Below are positions 16,319 to 25,947 of a stretch of 64,000 nucleotides of DNA, piece after piece. The stretch comes from UBA2589 sp038120095 (GTDB taxonomy: Bacteria; Gemmatimonadota; Gemmatimonadetes; Longimicrobiales; Gaopeijiaceae). Every line of letters begins with the position of its first letter. Position 1 is the first letter of the stretch. A program made the position numbers and the translations under genes. The stretch lies in NCBI GenBank assembly GCA_038120095.1, contig JAYOKZ010000011.1:12216-76215 (forward strand), read 5' to 3'. The notes beneath the pieces were generated by a model. It had not been told where the DNA came from. It did no database searches and was given only the letters and a program-made list of their open reading frames with translations.

Positions 16319-18088
16319 TCACCCCAGCACCGCCCGAACACGCTCGATCACGGCGTTACGCGCAGTTGCACGGCGGAGGTGACCATCTTCCCTGACCGAT
16401 CGAACGTGAAGGAGCGTCGTCTTCCCGGCGCGGACGGCCTCTCGGACAGCCCCCTCGACCCCGCTCATGGGCACGTCGTGCACCTCGATGCCGTATGCCC
16501 TCCCGACCTGGGAAAGGTACAGCCCGTGGGGTGTCGTGAAATAGGTCGTAAAGTCCGGGTCGTACCCGGCGATGGGCAGCATCCCGAAGATCGCACCACC
16601 GTCATTGTCGACGAGGACAATCACGAGGGGCGCGTCACGCTCCCGGCTCCACAACAGAGACGTCTGATCGTGGAACAACGCGACGTCACCAATCACGAGG
16701 ACCGTCGGTCCCTCCCGCTGGGATGCCACCCCGAACGCAGTTGATGCAACCCCGTCGATCCCGCTCGCCCCCCGGCTGGACAGGACCGAGACTGGGACCT
16801 CACCGGGGGGAGCGAACGCGTCGAGATCACGGATCGGCATCGAGGACGAGATCATGAGCGACGCACCGGCCGGGAGCGCCGCGACCACCGAGGCGGCAAC
16901 CCCGCACTCGCCCAGGTCCTCGGCGCTCAGCGCCGCAAGAGCCTCCCGGGCGGCCGCATCAGCCCGTGCCCACTCCTCGAGGATCGCCAGCCGGCCCCTG
17001 TCCTGCGACGGCATGCATTCGGCCGCGAGGCGGTCCAGCGTGTCCGCGGCGTCAGCGACGATGTAGGAGGACGCGGTCCCTCCGTGGTCCTTCCAGCGAG
17101 GCCCGTCGTCGATCACGATCTGGGTCGCGGACGTCGCCTGAAACAACCAGCGCTGAAGGGCGGCAGAGGTGGGAGACGCTCCAATCCGGACGACGAGATC
17201 GGGTACAAGCCGCTCACGAACGGACTCATCTCGCAGGAAGAGGTCGTACGCCGTGACCGCATTGACTCCGTCGTCGAAGCCGAAGCGGGCCCCGCTCAGC
17301 GGATCACCGAGCAAGGGAAACCCTGTCGCGCTTGCGAAGCGGCGTACGGCCGGCCCGAGTCGATCCGCGTCTTCGCTGGGGCCGGCGACAACGACGCCCG
17401 AACGGCCTCGAAGCTGTTTGATCAAGTCCGAAACAACGGCATCCGACGCGCGGGGTCGCGCGGAGTCGATCTCGACAAGAGGTGCATCACCGTCGCGACC
17501 CCCGAACGCGATGCGGTCGACCGTGACGAGCTCCGAGGGAAGATTCGTCGGCTCCAGAGGCTTGTCGAACGGAATGTTGAGGTGAACGGGTCCGGCACGA
17601 TGGCCGCATGCGGCCGCCCACGCCCTCGCCGCCAGACCTCGGAGGTGGCGAAGGGCGCGCGGATCCATCGACGGCTCGGCCAGCTCGAAGAATGCCCTCG
17701 GATAACGCCCGAACATGTGAACCTGATCGATCGCCTGGTTGGCATCCGCGCCCCGCAGACGAGGCGGCCGGTCTGCCGACAGGATCAGGAGTGGAACGCC
17801 GGACTGACTCGCCTCGATCACCGCAGGGTAAAGGTTGGCGACAGCCGTCCCCGAGGTCGTAACCACGGCAGCCGCGCGGCCGGTCGCCTTCCCCACCCCC
17901 AAGGCGAAAAAAGCGCACGAGCGCTCGTCGAGGTGGACGCGAACCCGCAGACGCGGATCGGCCGCACACGCCATGACCAGAGGCGTGGACCGGGATCCCG
18001 GCGCAACCACAACCTCTCGCAGGCCCGCGCGTGCCAGTTCATCTATCAGGCCACGCGCCCACGCCGTGTTCGCAGCGGATCCCGTCAT
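16319..18088 (-). CDS. menD: 2-Succinyl-5-enolpyruvyl-6-hydroxy-3-cyclohexene-1-carboxylate synthase
   Basis: 589 aa, normal MenD length. Thiamine-diphosphate enzyme adding a succinyl unit from 2-oxoglutarate to isochorismate. N-terminal pyrimidine-binding domain with VVAPGSRSTPL and HLDERSCAFFALG (conserved Glu), the middle domain, and the C-terminal PP-binding domain with GDVALFHDQTSLL and NDGGAIFGMLPI, all diagnostic of MenD. The ATG at 18088 overlaps the menF stop by 4 bp (ATGA), which decides the start; about 106 upstream codons in the same frame are only a shadow of menF. Confidence 0.95.
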   Translation of the reverse strand: MTGSAANTAWARGLIDELARAGLREVVVAPGSRSTPLVMACAADPRLRVRVHLDERSCAFFALGVGKATGRAAAVVTTSGTAVANLYPAVIEASQSGVPLLILSADRPPRLRGADANQAIDQVHMFGRYPRAFFELAEPSMDPRALRHLRGLAARAWAAACGHRAGPVHLNIPFDKPLEPTNLPSELVTVDRIAFGGRDGDAPLVEIDSARPRASDAVVSDLIKQLRGRSGVVVAGPSEDADRLGPAVRRFASATGFPLLGDPLSGARFGFDDGVNAVTAYDLFLRDESVRERLVPDLVVRIGASPTSAALQRWLFQATSATQIVIDDGPRWKDHGGTASSYIVADAADTLDRLAAECMPSQDRGRLAILEEWARADAAAREALAALSAEDLGECGVAASVVAALPAGASLMISSSMPIRDLDAFAPPGEVPVSVLSSRGASGIDGVASTAFGVASQREGPTVLVIGDVALFHDQTSLLWSRERDAPLVIVLVDNDGGAIFGMLPIAGYDPDFTTYFTTPHGLYLSQVGRAYGIEVHDVPMSGVEGAVREAVRAGKTTLLHVRSVREDGHLRRATARNAVIERVRAVLG

Positions 18089-19545
18089 CCGTCCGAAGCC
18101 GCCATTTCGGTGTTCGGATCGACATGCATGGCGAGGTCGGCACCTGCACCCCGCAGGGCGTCCAGCATCGGCTCGAACTTGATCCCGGTCTCCTCCCACT
18201 CGAGGGCAGGAACCGAACCCTCGACAATGCCCGCACCCGCAAAAAGCCTCCATCCTCTGCCCACGGATACCCCCGTGCGCAGGGCGGGCGCGAACACCCC
18301 GTTGCCCTCGGCGTCGAACCAGCCGACCGGGCCGGCGTACCACCCCCGCTCGAAGGGCTCCTCGCGCTCGAGGAACGTGGTGGCGGCATCTCGGGGAAGA
18401 CCACAAACCGCGGCCGTAGGGTGAAGGAGCCGCACCAGATCGAGCACCCCCACACCCGAAGGGACCGACGCTCGAATTTCGGTCTCGAGGTGCTGGATAC
18501 GGGCCAGCGTCAATACGTGCGGCTGGGGGTCGGAACGGATCTGGAGAGCCACTGTTTCGAGACGCGCAATCATGTCATCGAGCGCGATCCGCTGCTCCGC
18601 CCGGTCCTTGTCCGACGCGAGCAGGCGCGCAGCGAGTTCGGCCTGCTCTCGGGGAGAGTCCCCCCGTCGAATCGAACCCGCCACGGCGGTAGCATGAAAC
18701 ACGCCGTCCCGAAGTGTCGCGACCGTCTCCGGAGCCGCCCCGACGATGGCCGACCCCGAGGCCGGCTCGAAGAGGAACACGTGACTGCCGCGGTTCACAT
18801 CCCACAGCTGGGCTACGACGTCCACCGGATCGAGTCGACGGTCCAGTTCGACGTCCATCGTTCGGGCCAGCACCGCCTTCGAAATGGTCCCTGAGCGTAT
18901 CGATGCCAGCGACGCGTCTACGGCTCCCTCCCATGCCGGGCGCTCGGTCGCGGTCGCACGACCTGCGACCGGGTTCACCTGAGACGAGAAATCGGCACGC
19001 GATGCAAGTTCTGCACGCAGAGCTTCCGCCCTCGTTCGCAGGTGCTGGAAGACGTCATCACCCGCCTTCGGATCGACCAGAGCCCGCATCCGAAGCCACG
19101 CGTCACCCGACCCATCCCCCTCGAGTTCGACAGCGGGCAGATGAAACACACCCGTCGGGAAATTGGCCCAGACGCCTCGCGCTTCGTGGTCGGGCCGAAA
19201 CGAGAATCCACCGAAGAACCGCACGCGAGGCGCTCGAGCCATACCGCTGGGAAGCAGAGCCCGCGTCGCCACACCCTTCGCCGCCTCGGCGATCGTCGCG
19301 AATCGGTCCACATCGCTCGCCCCCTCCGCTGTCAGTGCCACCGAGACTCCGCTGTGCGCCAACCAGCGATCACCCCGTGCCCAGAAGCCGCGTGGGTCCC
19401 CGGCAGCATGGCGCAGGAACGGACCCGGACGCAGATCCGGTGCCGGCACCGTGACGGTCACCAACCGCCGAGGGGAATCCAGTTCGGCCACGTTGGCTCT
19501 CAGGGACGTTGTGGACGGCTCGGTGCGGTCGAACCCTCTCGCCAC
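18085..19545 (-). CDS. menF: Isochorismate synthase
   Basis: 486 aa. Chorismate-utilising enzyme that commits chorismate to menaquinone. C-terminal chorismate-binding domain shows SGTISKAVLART, FEPASGSAIVGAAPETV, AVAGSIRRG, the IQHLETEI motif and GLPRDAATTFL, followed by AGAGIVEGSVPALEWEETGIK, a typical end for MenF/EntC proteins. The N-terminal ~190 residues are more variable. First gene of the menF-menD-cyclophilin-menA-menE series; translationally coupled to menD. The start at 19545 is the longest; the first ~20 residues are weakly conserved so a slightly later start is possible. Confidence 0.92.
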   Translation of the reverse strand: MARGFDRTEPSTTSLRANVAELDSPRRLVTVTVPAPDLRPGPFLRHAAGDPRGFWARGDRWLAHSGVSVALTAEGASDVDRFATIAEAAKGVATRALLPSGMARAPRVRFFGGFSFRPDHEARGVWANFPTGVFHLPAVELEGDGSGDAWLRMRALVDPKAGDDVFQHLRTRAEALRAELASRADFSSQVNPVAGRATATERPAWEGAVDASLASIRSGTISKAVLARTMDVELDRRLDPVDVVAQLWDVNRGSHVFLFEPASGSAIVGAAPETVATLRDGVFHATAVAGSIRRGDSPREQAELAARLLASDKDRAEQRIALDDMIARLETVALQIRSDPQPHVLTLARIQHLETEIRASVPSGVGVLDLVRLLHPTAAVCGLPRDAATTFLEREEPFERGWYAGPVGWFDAEGNGVFAPALRTGVSVGRGWRLFAGAGIVEGSVPALEWEETGIKFEPMLDALRGAGADLAMHVDPNTEMAASDG

Positions 19546-19617
19546 GGCAGGGTTCCGGGCAGCAAGAACGACGCGTTCACGATCCCCCGCCGGGTCAGCG
19601 CGTTAGACACGAACAGG

Positions 19618-20097
19618 TCAGGAGACGGGGACAGGGAGGGACTGGACCGAAAAGCCCTGCTCTTCGTCGGCGATATACTCCTCGTAATCGATGTAGACGT
19701 CGAGTGGCACACCTGTCTCGGGGTCGTACGTCACCTCGACCCGATGGGCGTCCCGTTCGTAGGCCTCGGCGAGAAGGTCGAACAGTCCTTCGACCGATGG
19801 AAACCACGACCCGGGCTCGTCGGGACCCGTGTCCGTGCCATCTACGAAGGTTCGAGCCGTGACCACACCATCCTCGACGCGCACCCGAACCGGGCCGAGA
19901 AACGACGGCGGGCAGAAGCAGCTTCGCGCCACAACATATTCGTACGACGTCATCGACAGGTTTTCCCAACGGGCGCGGCTCTCCTCGAGCTCGTCGTTGC
20001 CCGCTCCCACGAGTCCGAAGGGGTCGCACCCCAGGGAACCGGCGGTGACGCCAACGAGCAGCATCGTTCGGCGCAGATGGCTTGCGATCCCACTCAT
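19618..20097 (-). CDS. DUF6174-like lipoprotein
   Basis: 159 aa. Signal peptide with lipobox GSLGC (Cys at about residue 24). The mature part has SYEYVVARSCFCPP, then GPVRVRVEDG and a second half with VEVTYDPETGVPLDVYID, the layout of DUF6174, a family of small exported proteins of unknown function with a conserved Cys-x-Cys. Ends 72 bp before menF, so it could be transcribed together with the men genes, but the gap leaves room for a separate promoter. Divergent from the propeller lipoprotein at 20293. Confidence 0.75.
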   Translation of the reverse strand: MSGIASHLRRTMLLVGVTAGSLGCDPFGLVGAGNDELEESRARWENLSMTSYEYVVARSCFCPPSFLGPVRVRVEDGVVTARTFVDGTDTGPDEPGSWFPSVEGLFDLLAEAYERDAHRVEVTYDPETGVPLDVYIDYEEYIADEEQGFSVQSLPVPVS

Positions 20098-20292
20098 GGC
20101 TCACTCCGAGTCATGCACGTACACGAAAGAACGACGAGCCGGCGGAGGATGATGATGTAACATCCCTCCGTCACCGGACGACCTTCTGAGTGGAAGATCG
20201 GCTTTCGAGACGGCGGGGTCTATCCCGCACGCGAACGACGCACATAGTTTGCGGCTTGCCACTCCCGAGGCTCACCGGAGCAAGAAAAGCTG

Positions 20293-21357
20293 ATGCGCTA
20301 CGACGTCATGCGCCCGACCGTTCCTGCCCCTCACGAGCCGTGCCGCTACGGCAACGAGTCCCGGCCGACCATCATCCGTGCCTCGTACGAGCGGCGCCAG
20401 CGTCGCGAGCGCGCGTTCGTGGTATCGGTGCTCCTCCTGCTCGTCGGTGCCTGCGGCGGCACCGTCGAAGACGCTCCAGCTGCCGCGGGTGCAGAGTCCG
20501 AGGCGTTCGTTCCACCACGCGATTCCGACATCCTGATCGCAGATCTCTCGACGAGCGCCTCAGGGCTCCCGACGATCGGAGCCCCGGTCAACATCACTCA
20601 ACGCCCCGACTACGACAATCAGCCGCATTTCACGCCGGACGGGTCCGGATTGTGGTATACGGCGAACGACGCGCAGAGTGGGCAATCCGACATCTGGCGC
20701 TACGACTTCGCATCCGGACGAGTCACACGGATTACCCAGAGCGCACCCGAAAGTGAGTACTCGGCCACCCCCCTGCCCGATGGTTCCGGCATCTCGACCA
20801 TTCGCGTGGAAGCCGATTCGACACAGCGGTTGTGGAGATTCAGCCCGGACGGGCTGAACGCCTCCGTGATCCTGCCGGATGTCGCACCCGTCGGTTATCA
20901 CGCGTGGGTGGACGAGTCGACGCTCGTCATGTTCGTCCTCGGGAGCCCCCCGACCCTCCAGGTAGGCGACGTGCGGACAGGACGAGCGCGAACCGTGACC
21001 CGGGATATCGGTCGCTCGATTCAGAAGATTCCAGGGACCTTCGACATCTCATACGTGCAGCGGGAAGGGAGCGACGCGACCACGATCATGCGTCTGCCGG
21101 GAGACGGTGGAGATCCGGAGCCGATTGCGGAGGGCGTCTCCGGGGGTGACTTCCACACGTGGACGCCGGACCGCGTTCTCCTGATGGCCGAGGGCCCCCG
21201 CGTCTTTGCACGGCCCTTCGATGCCAGTGCCGAGTGGACGGAGATCGCAGACTTCTCCGATCTGCATATCAATCTTTCGCGCCTCGCCGTAAGCCCTGAC
21301 GGATCGCAGATTGCGTTGGTGGCCGAGCTCGACGTGCTCGACCTCCCGTCGAACTGA
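20293..21357 (+). CDS. TolB/WD40-like beta-propeller lipoprotein
   Basis: 354 aa. After a basic N-terminus a hydrophobic stretch ends in the lipobox VGACGG, so the protein is exported and lipid-anchored. The body contains PD40/TolB-type blades: PHFTPDGSGLWYTANDA, SDIWRYDFASGRVTRIT, SATPLPDGSGI, LAVSPDGSQIALV. These proteins usually bind a ligand or another protein on the propeller top. The N-terminal ~35 residues are unusually long for a signal peptide; an ATG at 20308 is an alternative. It starts a plus-strand series with the LVIVD protein and S9 peptidase. Confidence 0.75.
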   Translation: MRYDVMRPTVPAPHEPCRYGNESRPTIIRASYERRQRRERAFVVSVLLLLVGACGGTVEDAPAAAGAESEAFVPPRDSDILIADLSTSASGLPTIGAPVNITQRPDYDNQPHFTPDGSGLWYTANDAQSGQSDIWRYDFASGRVTRITQSAPESEYSATPLPDGSGISTIRVEADSTQRLWRFSPDGLNASVILPDVAPVGYHAWVDESTLVMFVLGSPPTLQVGDVRTGRARTVTRDIGRSIQKIPGTFDISYVQREGSDATTIMRLPGDGGDPEPIAEGVSGGDFHTWTPDRVLLMAEGPRVFARPFDASAEWTEIADFSDLHINLSRLAVSPDGSQIALVAELDVLDLPSN

Positions 21358-21432
21358 TCCCTCGCGCTTCAGCCCCTGCACCACCTCGAAGCAGGCCCTC
21401 CACCAACGTACCTCCCCGCGCCCAGGATCATC

Positions 21433-23490
21433 ATGACGCGTCTCCTCTCTCTGGCACCCATGCTGATCCTCGGCATCTTCGCGGGTCCGGGATCCTCACC
21501 GGTCACCGCGCAGAGTGAGACCTCCGTATCCCGTCTCGTGCCCAGTACGGACCGTATCGTCGTGGCGCTTGGTGAACGGGTGCCTTTCTCCGTCTCTGCG
21601 GTGGACATGAATGGCACCGTGGTCGATGTGCCGGTTCGCATCGTCGGACCGCGCAACTCACTGCGGGTCGGAGAGGGCTTCGTCGAAGGGCTGGCTCAAG
21701 GTGAATTCGACGTCATCGCCACTCTGGTCGTCCCGGCTCAGTCGGACGCCACGCCTCTGTCCGTCAGGGTCCCTGTCATTGTCGAATGGCCACGCGTGGG
21801 CGCTCTGGAATTCACGGGACGATACGAGGTTCTCTACGACGGAACGACGATTTCACACGATGTCCGTGCCCTTCACGCGGACGGATCCACCCGACCGGAC
21901 CCCGCGGTCACATGGCGGTCCTCAGATCCTTCCATCGCCACGGTCGACGGATTCGGGAACGTGACCGGAGTCGGGCAGGGACGAGTCACGATCTCTGCCT
22001 CCTTCGAGGGCGTCACCGCCTCGCTGTCATACGATGTCGATCCACTTCCGCAGATCTCCGTCGATCTCGAAGGCGGCCCGGCCGAAGCACGAACGGGAGA
22101 TGTGATCCGCTTCGAGGCGGTTGTTCGGGACGGCACCGGCACGATCCGCAACGACATTCCGCTCATCTGGTCGCACGGGTACACGGCCACGAGCGGAATG
22201 CTGGGCGTGGCGGCGACCGGTCAGATCAACCAGCAGGGTGGCTTCGTGGCGGACGTCGCGGGCATTCACACGATCACGGTGACCGCGGGTACGGTCAGTG
22301 CCCGGCATTCGTTCCTCGCGAGACCACGAGATGTGGTCCAGGAACTCGAAATCGTCGGCCACGGTCCCGAAGACGGATACCGGACTACAGACCTGTGGGC
22401 GTTCGAAGGGTTGGACGGCAGGGACTACGTCATCACCGGCTCGAAGGTCTCTGGCGGATACGCCTTCTTCTACGACGTGACGAACCCGTCGGCGCCGGTC
22501 AAGTATGACTCGATTCAGGTGAACGCACGGACGGTCAACGACGTGAAAGCCTCCCCCGACGGCCGGTATGCGGTGCTGTCGCGCGAAGGAGCCACCGATC
22601 GACGAAACGGACTCGTGATCGTCGATCTTGCCGACCCTCGCAGACCGTCGGTGGCGACCGTCTTCGACGAGGGGATCACGGGCGGGGTCCACAACATGTT
22701 CGCCGACGACGACTACCTGTACGCGCTGTCGGACGGGGACAAGTACGTGATCATCGACATGTCGGACATCTACGCCCCCCGTTACATATCCGAGTACAAC
22801 CATCCCGACAGCCGTATCCACGACGTCTGGGTCGCCAACGGACTGGCATTTTCGTCAGAGTGGGGAACGGGCGTCGTGGTGGTCGACGTGGGGAACGGGC
22901 GGTGGGGTGGATCTCCCGAGAACCCGGTCTTCGTGACCCAGTATCCGACCCCCTCCGGTGCGACACACGCAGCCTTCCCGTACTACTCGGAGTCTACGGG
23001 CAAGACGTACCTCTTCCTCGGTGACGAGATCATGAACCGGCGTGGTCTGGCGTGGGCCGGTTACCCACGTGCGATGGGGTCCTACGCCGACCAGTACGAT
23101 CCGGAGACCGGCGTGGGTGGCATCCCGCTCGTCACGCGTGGTTACATCCAGATCATCGACTTCACCGATCCGGATCGTCCGGAGATGGTCGCCCGCTACG
23201 AAGTCCCGGAGTTCGGAACCCACAACATGTGGGTCGAGGATGACATCCTTTATCAGGCGTACTACGAGGGGGGCGTTCGCATGGTGGACGTGAGCGGCGA
23301 ACTCATGGGCAACCTGTACACACAGGGTAGGGAGATCGCCGTTTTCAAGTCGGCCTCACCTGCCGGATACACCCCGAACGCGACCATGGTATGGGGTGTC
23401 CAGCCCTTCAAGGGCCACGTCTTCTTTTCCGACACCAATTCCGGTCTATGGGCGGTAAAGATGCTCCCTGCAGGGCGACCTGTTTCCTAG
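21433..23490 (+). CDS. Secreted Ig-like and LVIVD-repeat protein
   Basis: 685 aa with a Sec signal peptide cut near TAQS (residue ~27). The N-terminal half contains bacterial Ig-like (BIG2-type) domains, seen in VTWRSSDPSIATVDGFGNVTGVGQGR and its neighbours in shorter form (SSDPSIATVDGFGNVTGVG), after a first degenerate copy. The C-terminal half (from about residue 300) carries LVIVD repeats, for example LVIVDLADPRRPSVATVF, YVIIDMSDIYAPRYI and IIDFTDPDRPEMVARYEV, which form a propeller-like structure. Such proteins are common in exported repertoires of marine heterotrophs; function unknown, probably adhesion or substrate binding. Its stop is only 4 bp from the S9 peptidase ATG, which argues for one transcript. 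Confidence 0.82.
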   Translation: MTRLLSLAPMLILGIFAGPGSSPVTAQSETSVSRLVPSTDRIVVALGERVPFSVSAVDMNGTVVDVPVRIVGPRNSLRVGEGFVEGLAQGEFDVIATLVVPAQSDATPLSVRVPVIVEWPRVGALEFTGRYEVLYDGTTISHDVRALHADGSTRPDPAVTWRSSDPSIATVDGFGNVTGVGQGRVTISASFEGVTASLSYDVDPLPQISVDLEGGPAEARTGDVIRFEAVVRDGTGTIRNDIPLIWSHGYTATSGMLGVAATGQINQQGGFVADVAGIHTITVTAGTVSARHSFLARPRDVVQELEIVGHGPEDGYRTTDLWAFEGLDGRDYVITGSKVSGGYAFFYDVTNPSAPVKYDSIQVNARTVNDVKASPDGRYAVLSREGATDRRNGLVIVDLADPRRPSVATVFDEGITGGVHNMFADDDYLYALSDGDKYVIIDMSDIYAPRYISEYNHPDSRIHDVWVANGLAFSSEWGTGVVVVDVGNGRWGGSPENPVFVTQYPTPSGATHAAFPYYSESTGKTYLFLGDEIMNRRGLAWAGYPRAMGSYADQYDPETGVGGIPLVTRGYIQIIDFTDPDRPEMVARYEVPEFGTHNMWVEDDILYQAYYEGGVRMVDVSGELMGNLYTQGREIAVFKSASPAGYTPNATMVWGVQPFKGHVFFSDTNSGLWAVKMLPAGRPVS

Positions 23491-23494
23491 CGTC

Positions 23495-25514
23495 ATGAAC
23501 GACGACTCAGCGCCGTCGACGAGGCCGTTCCGGGACGACCGCAATATGGTCATCGGCGTGGCTCTCGGATGCCTGATGCTGGCTGCCGCTGTCTCTCCGT
23601 GCGCAGCCCAGCAGGAGGAGCACCTTCCGCTCACGTGGGAAAATATCTTCATCCGCTCGACGGGAGCCCGTGATGCGGTGCTCTCTCCCGACGGTACCAC
23701 GGTCGCCGTCACTGCGTCGACCCCGACGGAATCAGGCATATTCCTCGTAGACATCGACAGCGGCGAGCAGCGTCTTCTCGTCCGCGGCGGTACCGCACCG
23801 CTCTGGATGAACGGCGGCAACGATCTGCTCTATCATGCAGACCGGGATCTCTGGATCGTCGATGCGTCGCAGCCCGGGCCCATCGACGGCGGTTTCGAAC
23901 AGGCGGGAGTGCGTCGCGTAACCGACGACCCGTTCGACGAGCGAGCGGCCCGTCCATCCCCGGATGGTCGCACGATCGCGTTCTATTCCGGACGCTCCGG
24001 CGACCAGGATATCTGGCTGGTTCCGAGCACCGGCTCGGAGGCACCACGCCAGCTGACTCGAGGCAGCATGTCGGAGGACGACCTTCGCTTCGCTCCCGCA
24101 TGGTCTCCGGACGGGAGATCGATCGCCTACTTCTCCAACAGGAGCGATTACTGGGCCGACGATATCTGGGTGGTCGATATTGCGACGGGTTCGGAGCGTC
24201 AGATCAGTCGGGGCCTCATGGCATCGTCGACTCCCATCTGGTCACCGGACGGCAGTCGCATCGCGCTGATGGCGACCTCCAAGGACGAATACTGGTACGA
24301 GGACCTGGCATACCTGTACGTGCTCGACCCCGTGTCGGGTACCGAAACGGTGGTCGACATGCAGGTGCACGCCACGGATTGGCTCCACAATCTGGGAATT
24401 TTCTGGAGTGCGGACGGAGCCGAACTCTTCTTCCCGTATCTGGAGCGCGCCAGGATGGAGCTCTGGCGGGTCGCGGTGGAGGGTGGGGTCGCGACCCGTG
24501 TGACGAGCATGGGCGGTCATTTTCGTGGTTATCACGCCAATCCCGCCGCGTCGGGCTTCGTCTTCGTCCGCTCCACACCCACCCGCGGCACAGAGATCGA
24601 CTACGTCGCGGCGTCGGGGGGATCCGTGCGGCAGCTGACGCGGTTCTCCACCGACTGGGCGGGCCTCGTCGAACCCGAAGAAATCTCGTTCCGAAGCTGG
24701 GACGGCCTGTACATCCAGGGATTTCTCTATCGTCCGCCCGACTTCGATCCGACTCGACGATATCCGTCGCTCGTCCAGGTACATGGTGGCGGCACGAATG
24801 CCTATCTGCACAGCCTCAACACGACGGAGCAGTACCTGGCTCAGCAGGGGTATCTCGTACTGGCAATCAACTACAGGGGAGGGTCGGGCTTCGGTCGATC
24901 GTTTCAGGACCTCGGGGTCCGTGACTGGGCCAACGGGCAGGCGCGCGATGCCGGCGCAGCGGGACACTTCCTGCGGGCCCAGCCCTGGTCGAACGGAAAG
25001 GTCGGCATCTACGGTTACTCGTACGGAGGCATCACCAGCATGGCCGNNNNNNNNNNCCAAATCTAGCGGGCTATTTTCTACCCCCTCTGCCAGCATGGCC
25101 GCGATCGCCCGGGTGCCGGACGCCTTCGATGCCGCCGTTCCGATGGCGGGCATCTACGATTTCGGTGATGCGTATGTCAACGCCGACCGCCTCGGAAAGA
25201 TCTTCATCCGAACCGGCCACGGGGGCGCTCCGGAGGACGTTCCCGAGATCTACGCGAACAGCAACACCCTTGCGAGAATCTCGAACGTGGAGACGCCCGT
25301 TCTGACCATGCACGGGGAAGCGGATGTCCGCGCACCCTATCGCCAGTTCGAGCTCGCCGTGGATCTCCTCGATCGAGAGGGTAAAATGTTCGAGGCACAC
25401 TCCTACCCGGATGAACCGCACGGCTTTCGCGATCCCCGCAATCGCATCGACATGTACGAGAGACTCGAGGCGTGGTTTGATCGCTGGCTGAGGACACCTG
25501 GCGTCAGCGACTGA
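23495..25514 (+). CDS. S9 family prolyl-oligopeptidase-type peptidase, interrupted by assembly gap
   Basis: An exported peptidase with an N-terminal beta-propeller (residues ~45-400, TolB-like blades such as LSPDGTTVAV, AWSPDGRSIAYFSNRSD) and a C-terminal alpha/beta-hydrolase domain. The nucleophile is Ser509 in GYSYGG; the Asp (HGEADVRAPY) and His (DEPHGF) of the triad lie beyond the gap, in another frame. Deleting 25047-25101 (10 N, 33 odd bases and one copy of a 12-bp repeat) joins the parts as SYGGITSMAAIARVPDAFDA and gives 654 aa, the normal length. As sequenced, the frame hits a stop at 25064-25066. The enzyme probably removes dipeptides from peptides in the periplasm or outside. Start uncertain: ATG at 23495, or 23546 with a tighter signal peptide. 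Confidence 0.85.
25035..25046 (+). repeat. 12-bp direct repeat, left copy
   Basis: ccagcatggccg, abutting the N run exactly. Identical to 25090-25101. It encodes the SMA residues just after the peptidase nucleophile elbow. Confidence 0.9.
25047..25056. other. Assembly gap (10 N) plus 33 bp of unplaced sequence to 25089
   Basis: Ten N followed by 33 bp (25057-25089) of roughly 50% GC that do not belong to the reading frame and contain a TAG. Either an overlap that the assembler failed to join, or the edge of an unassembled insertion with a 12-bp target duplication. Confidence 0.95.
25090..25101 (+). repeat. 12-bp direct repeat, right copy
   Basis: Second copy of ccagcatggccg; from here the S9 peptidase frame continues without further damage to its stop at 25514. 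Confidence 0.9.
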
Positions 25515-25548
25515 CCGGACGGGTCGTCCCCGTCGCATCCGGATCGGG

Positions 25549-25893
25549 CTACCCGACCCACTCCCTCCACTCCGCCTCGGAGGGACCAACCGAGAGGTGA
25601 TTCCCGCTGCGCACCAGCGGTTGACGAAGAATCATCGGTTCGTCGCAGGCGATCTCAATCCACCGATCCTCACCGTAGTAGGCGGTGTTCAGCCCGAGTG
25701 CTCTGAATCGCTTGGACGCCCTGTCTATGAGCTGCTGTTCTCCGAATTTCTGAAAGAAACGCCGGAGCTCTCCCTTCGACGGATTCCGCTGCTTGAAATC
25801 CATGAAGTGGATCTTGACTCGGCGCTCCTTGAAGAAGCGTTCCGCCTTGCGCACGTCGGCGTTGTTCTTGACGCCGAAAATCTGGACATCCAT
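25549..25893 (-). CDS. ArsC/Spx-family thioredoxin-fold protein without the catalytic cysteine
   Basis: 114 aa, the full length of the small ArsC/Spx/YffB family. The N-terminus MDVQIFGVKN-NADVRKAERFF aligns with YffB-type GIKNCDTIKKAR, and WIEIACDEPMILRQPLVR matches the conserved C-terminal 'NPMLIKRPI' region. The position of the redox Cys is Asn11, so arsenate reduction by the normal mechanism is not possible. It may be a binding or regulatory protein, or a glutathione-independent relative. The open frame extends upstream to 27108 but that part is antisense to the DUF72 gene and is not coding. Divergent from DUF72 with 54 bp between starts; convergent with the S9 peptidase. Confidence 0.8.
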   Translation of the reverse strand: MDVQIFGVKNNADVRKAERFFKERRVKIHFMDFKQRNPSKGELRRFFQKFGEQQLIDRASKRFRALGLNTAYYGEDRWIEIACDEPMILRQPLVRSGNHLSVGPSEAEWREWVG

Positions 25894-25947
25894 GCGGACG
25901 AAGATAGCGTCTTGATCGTCGACCGGGGTTCCGCTAGCCCTCCTGAC

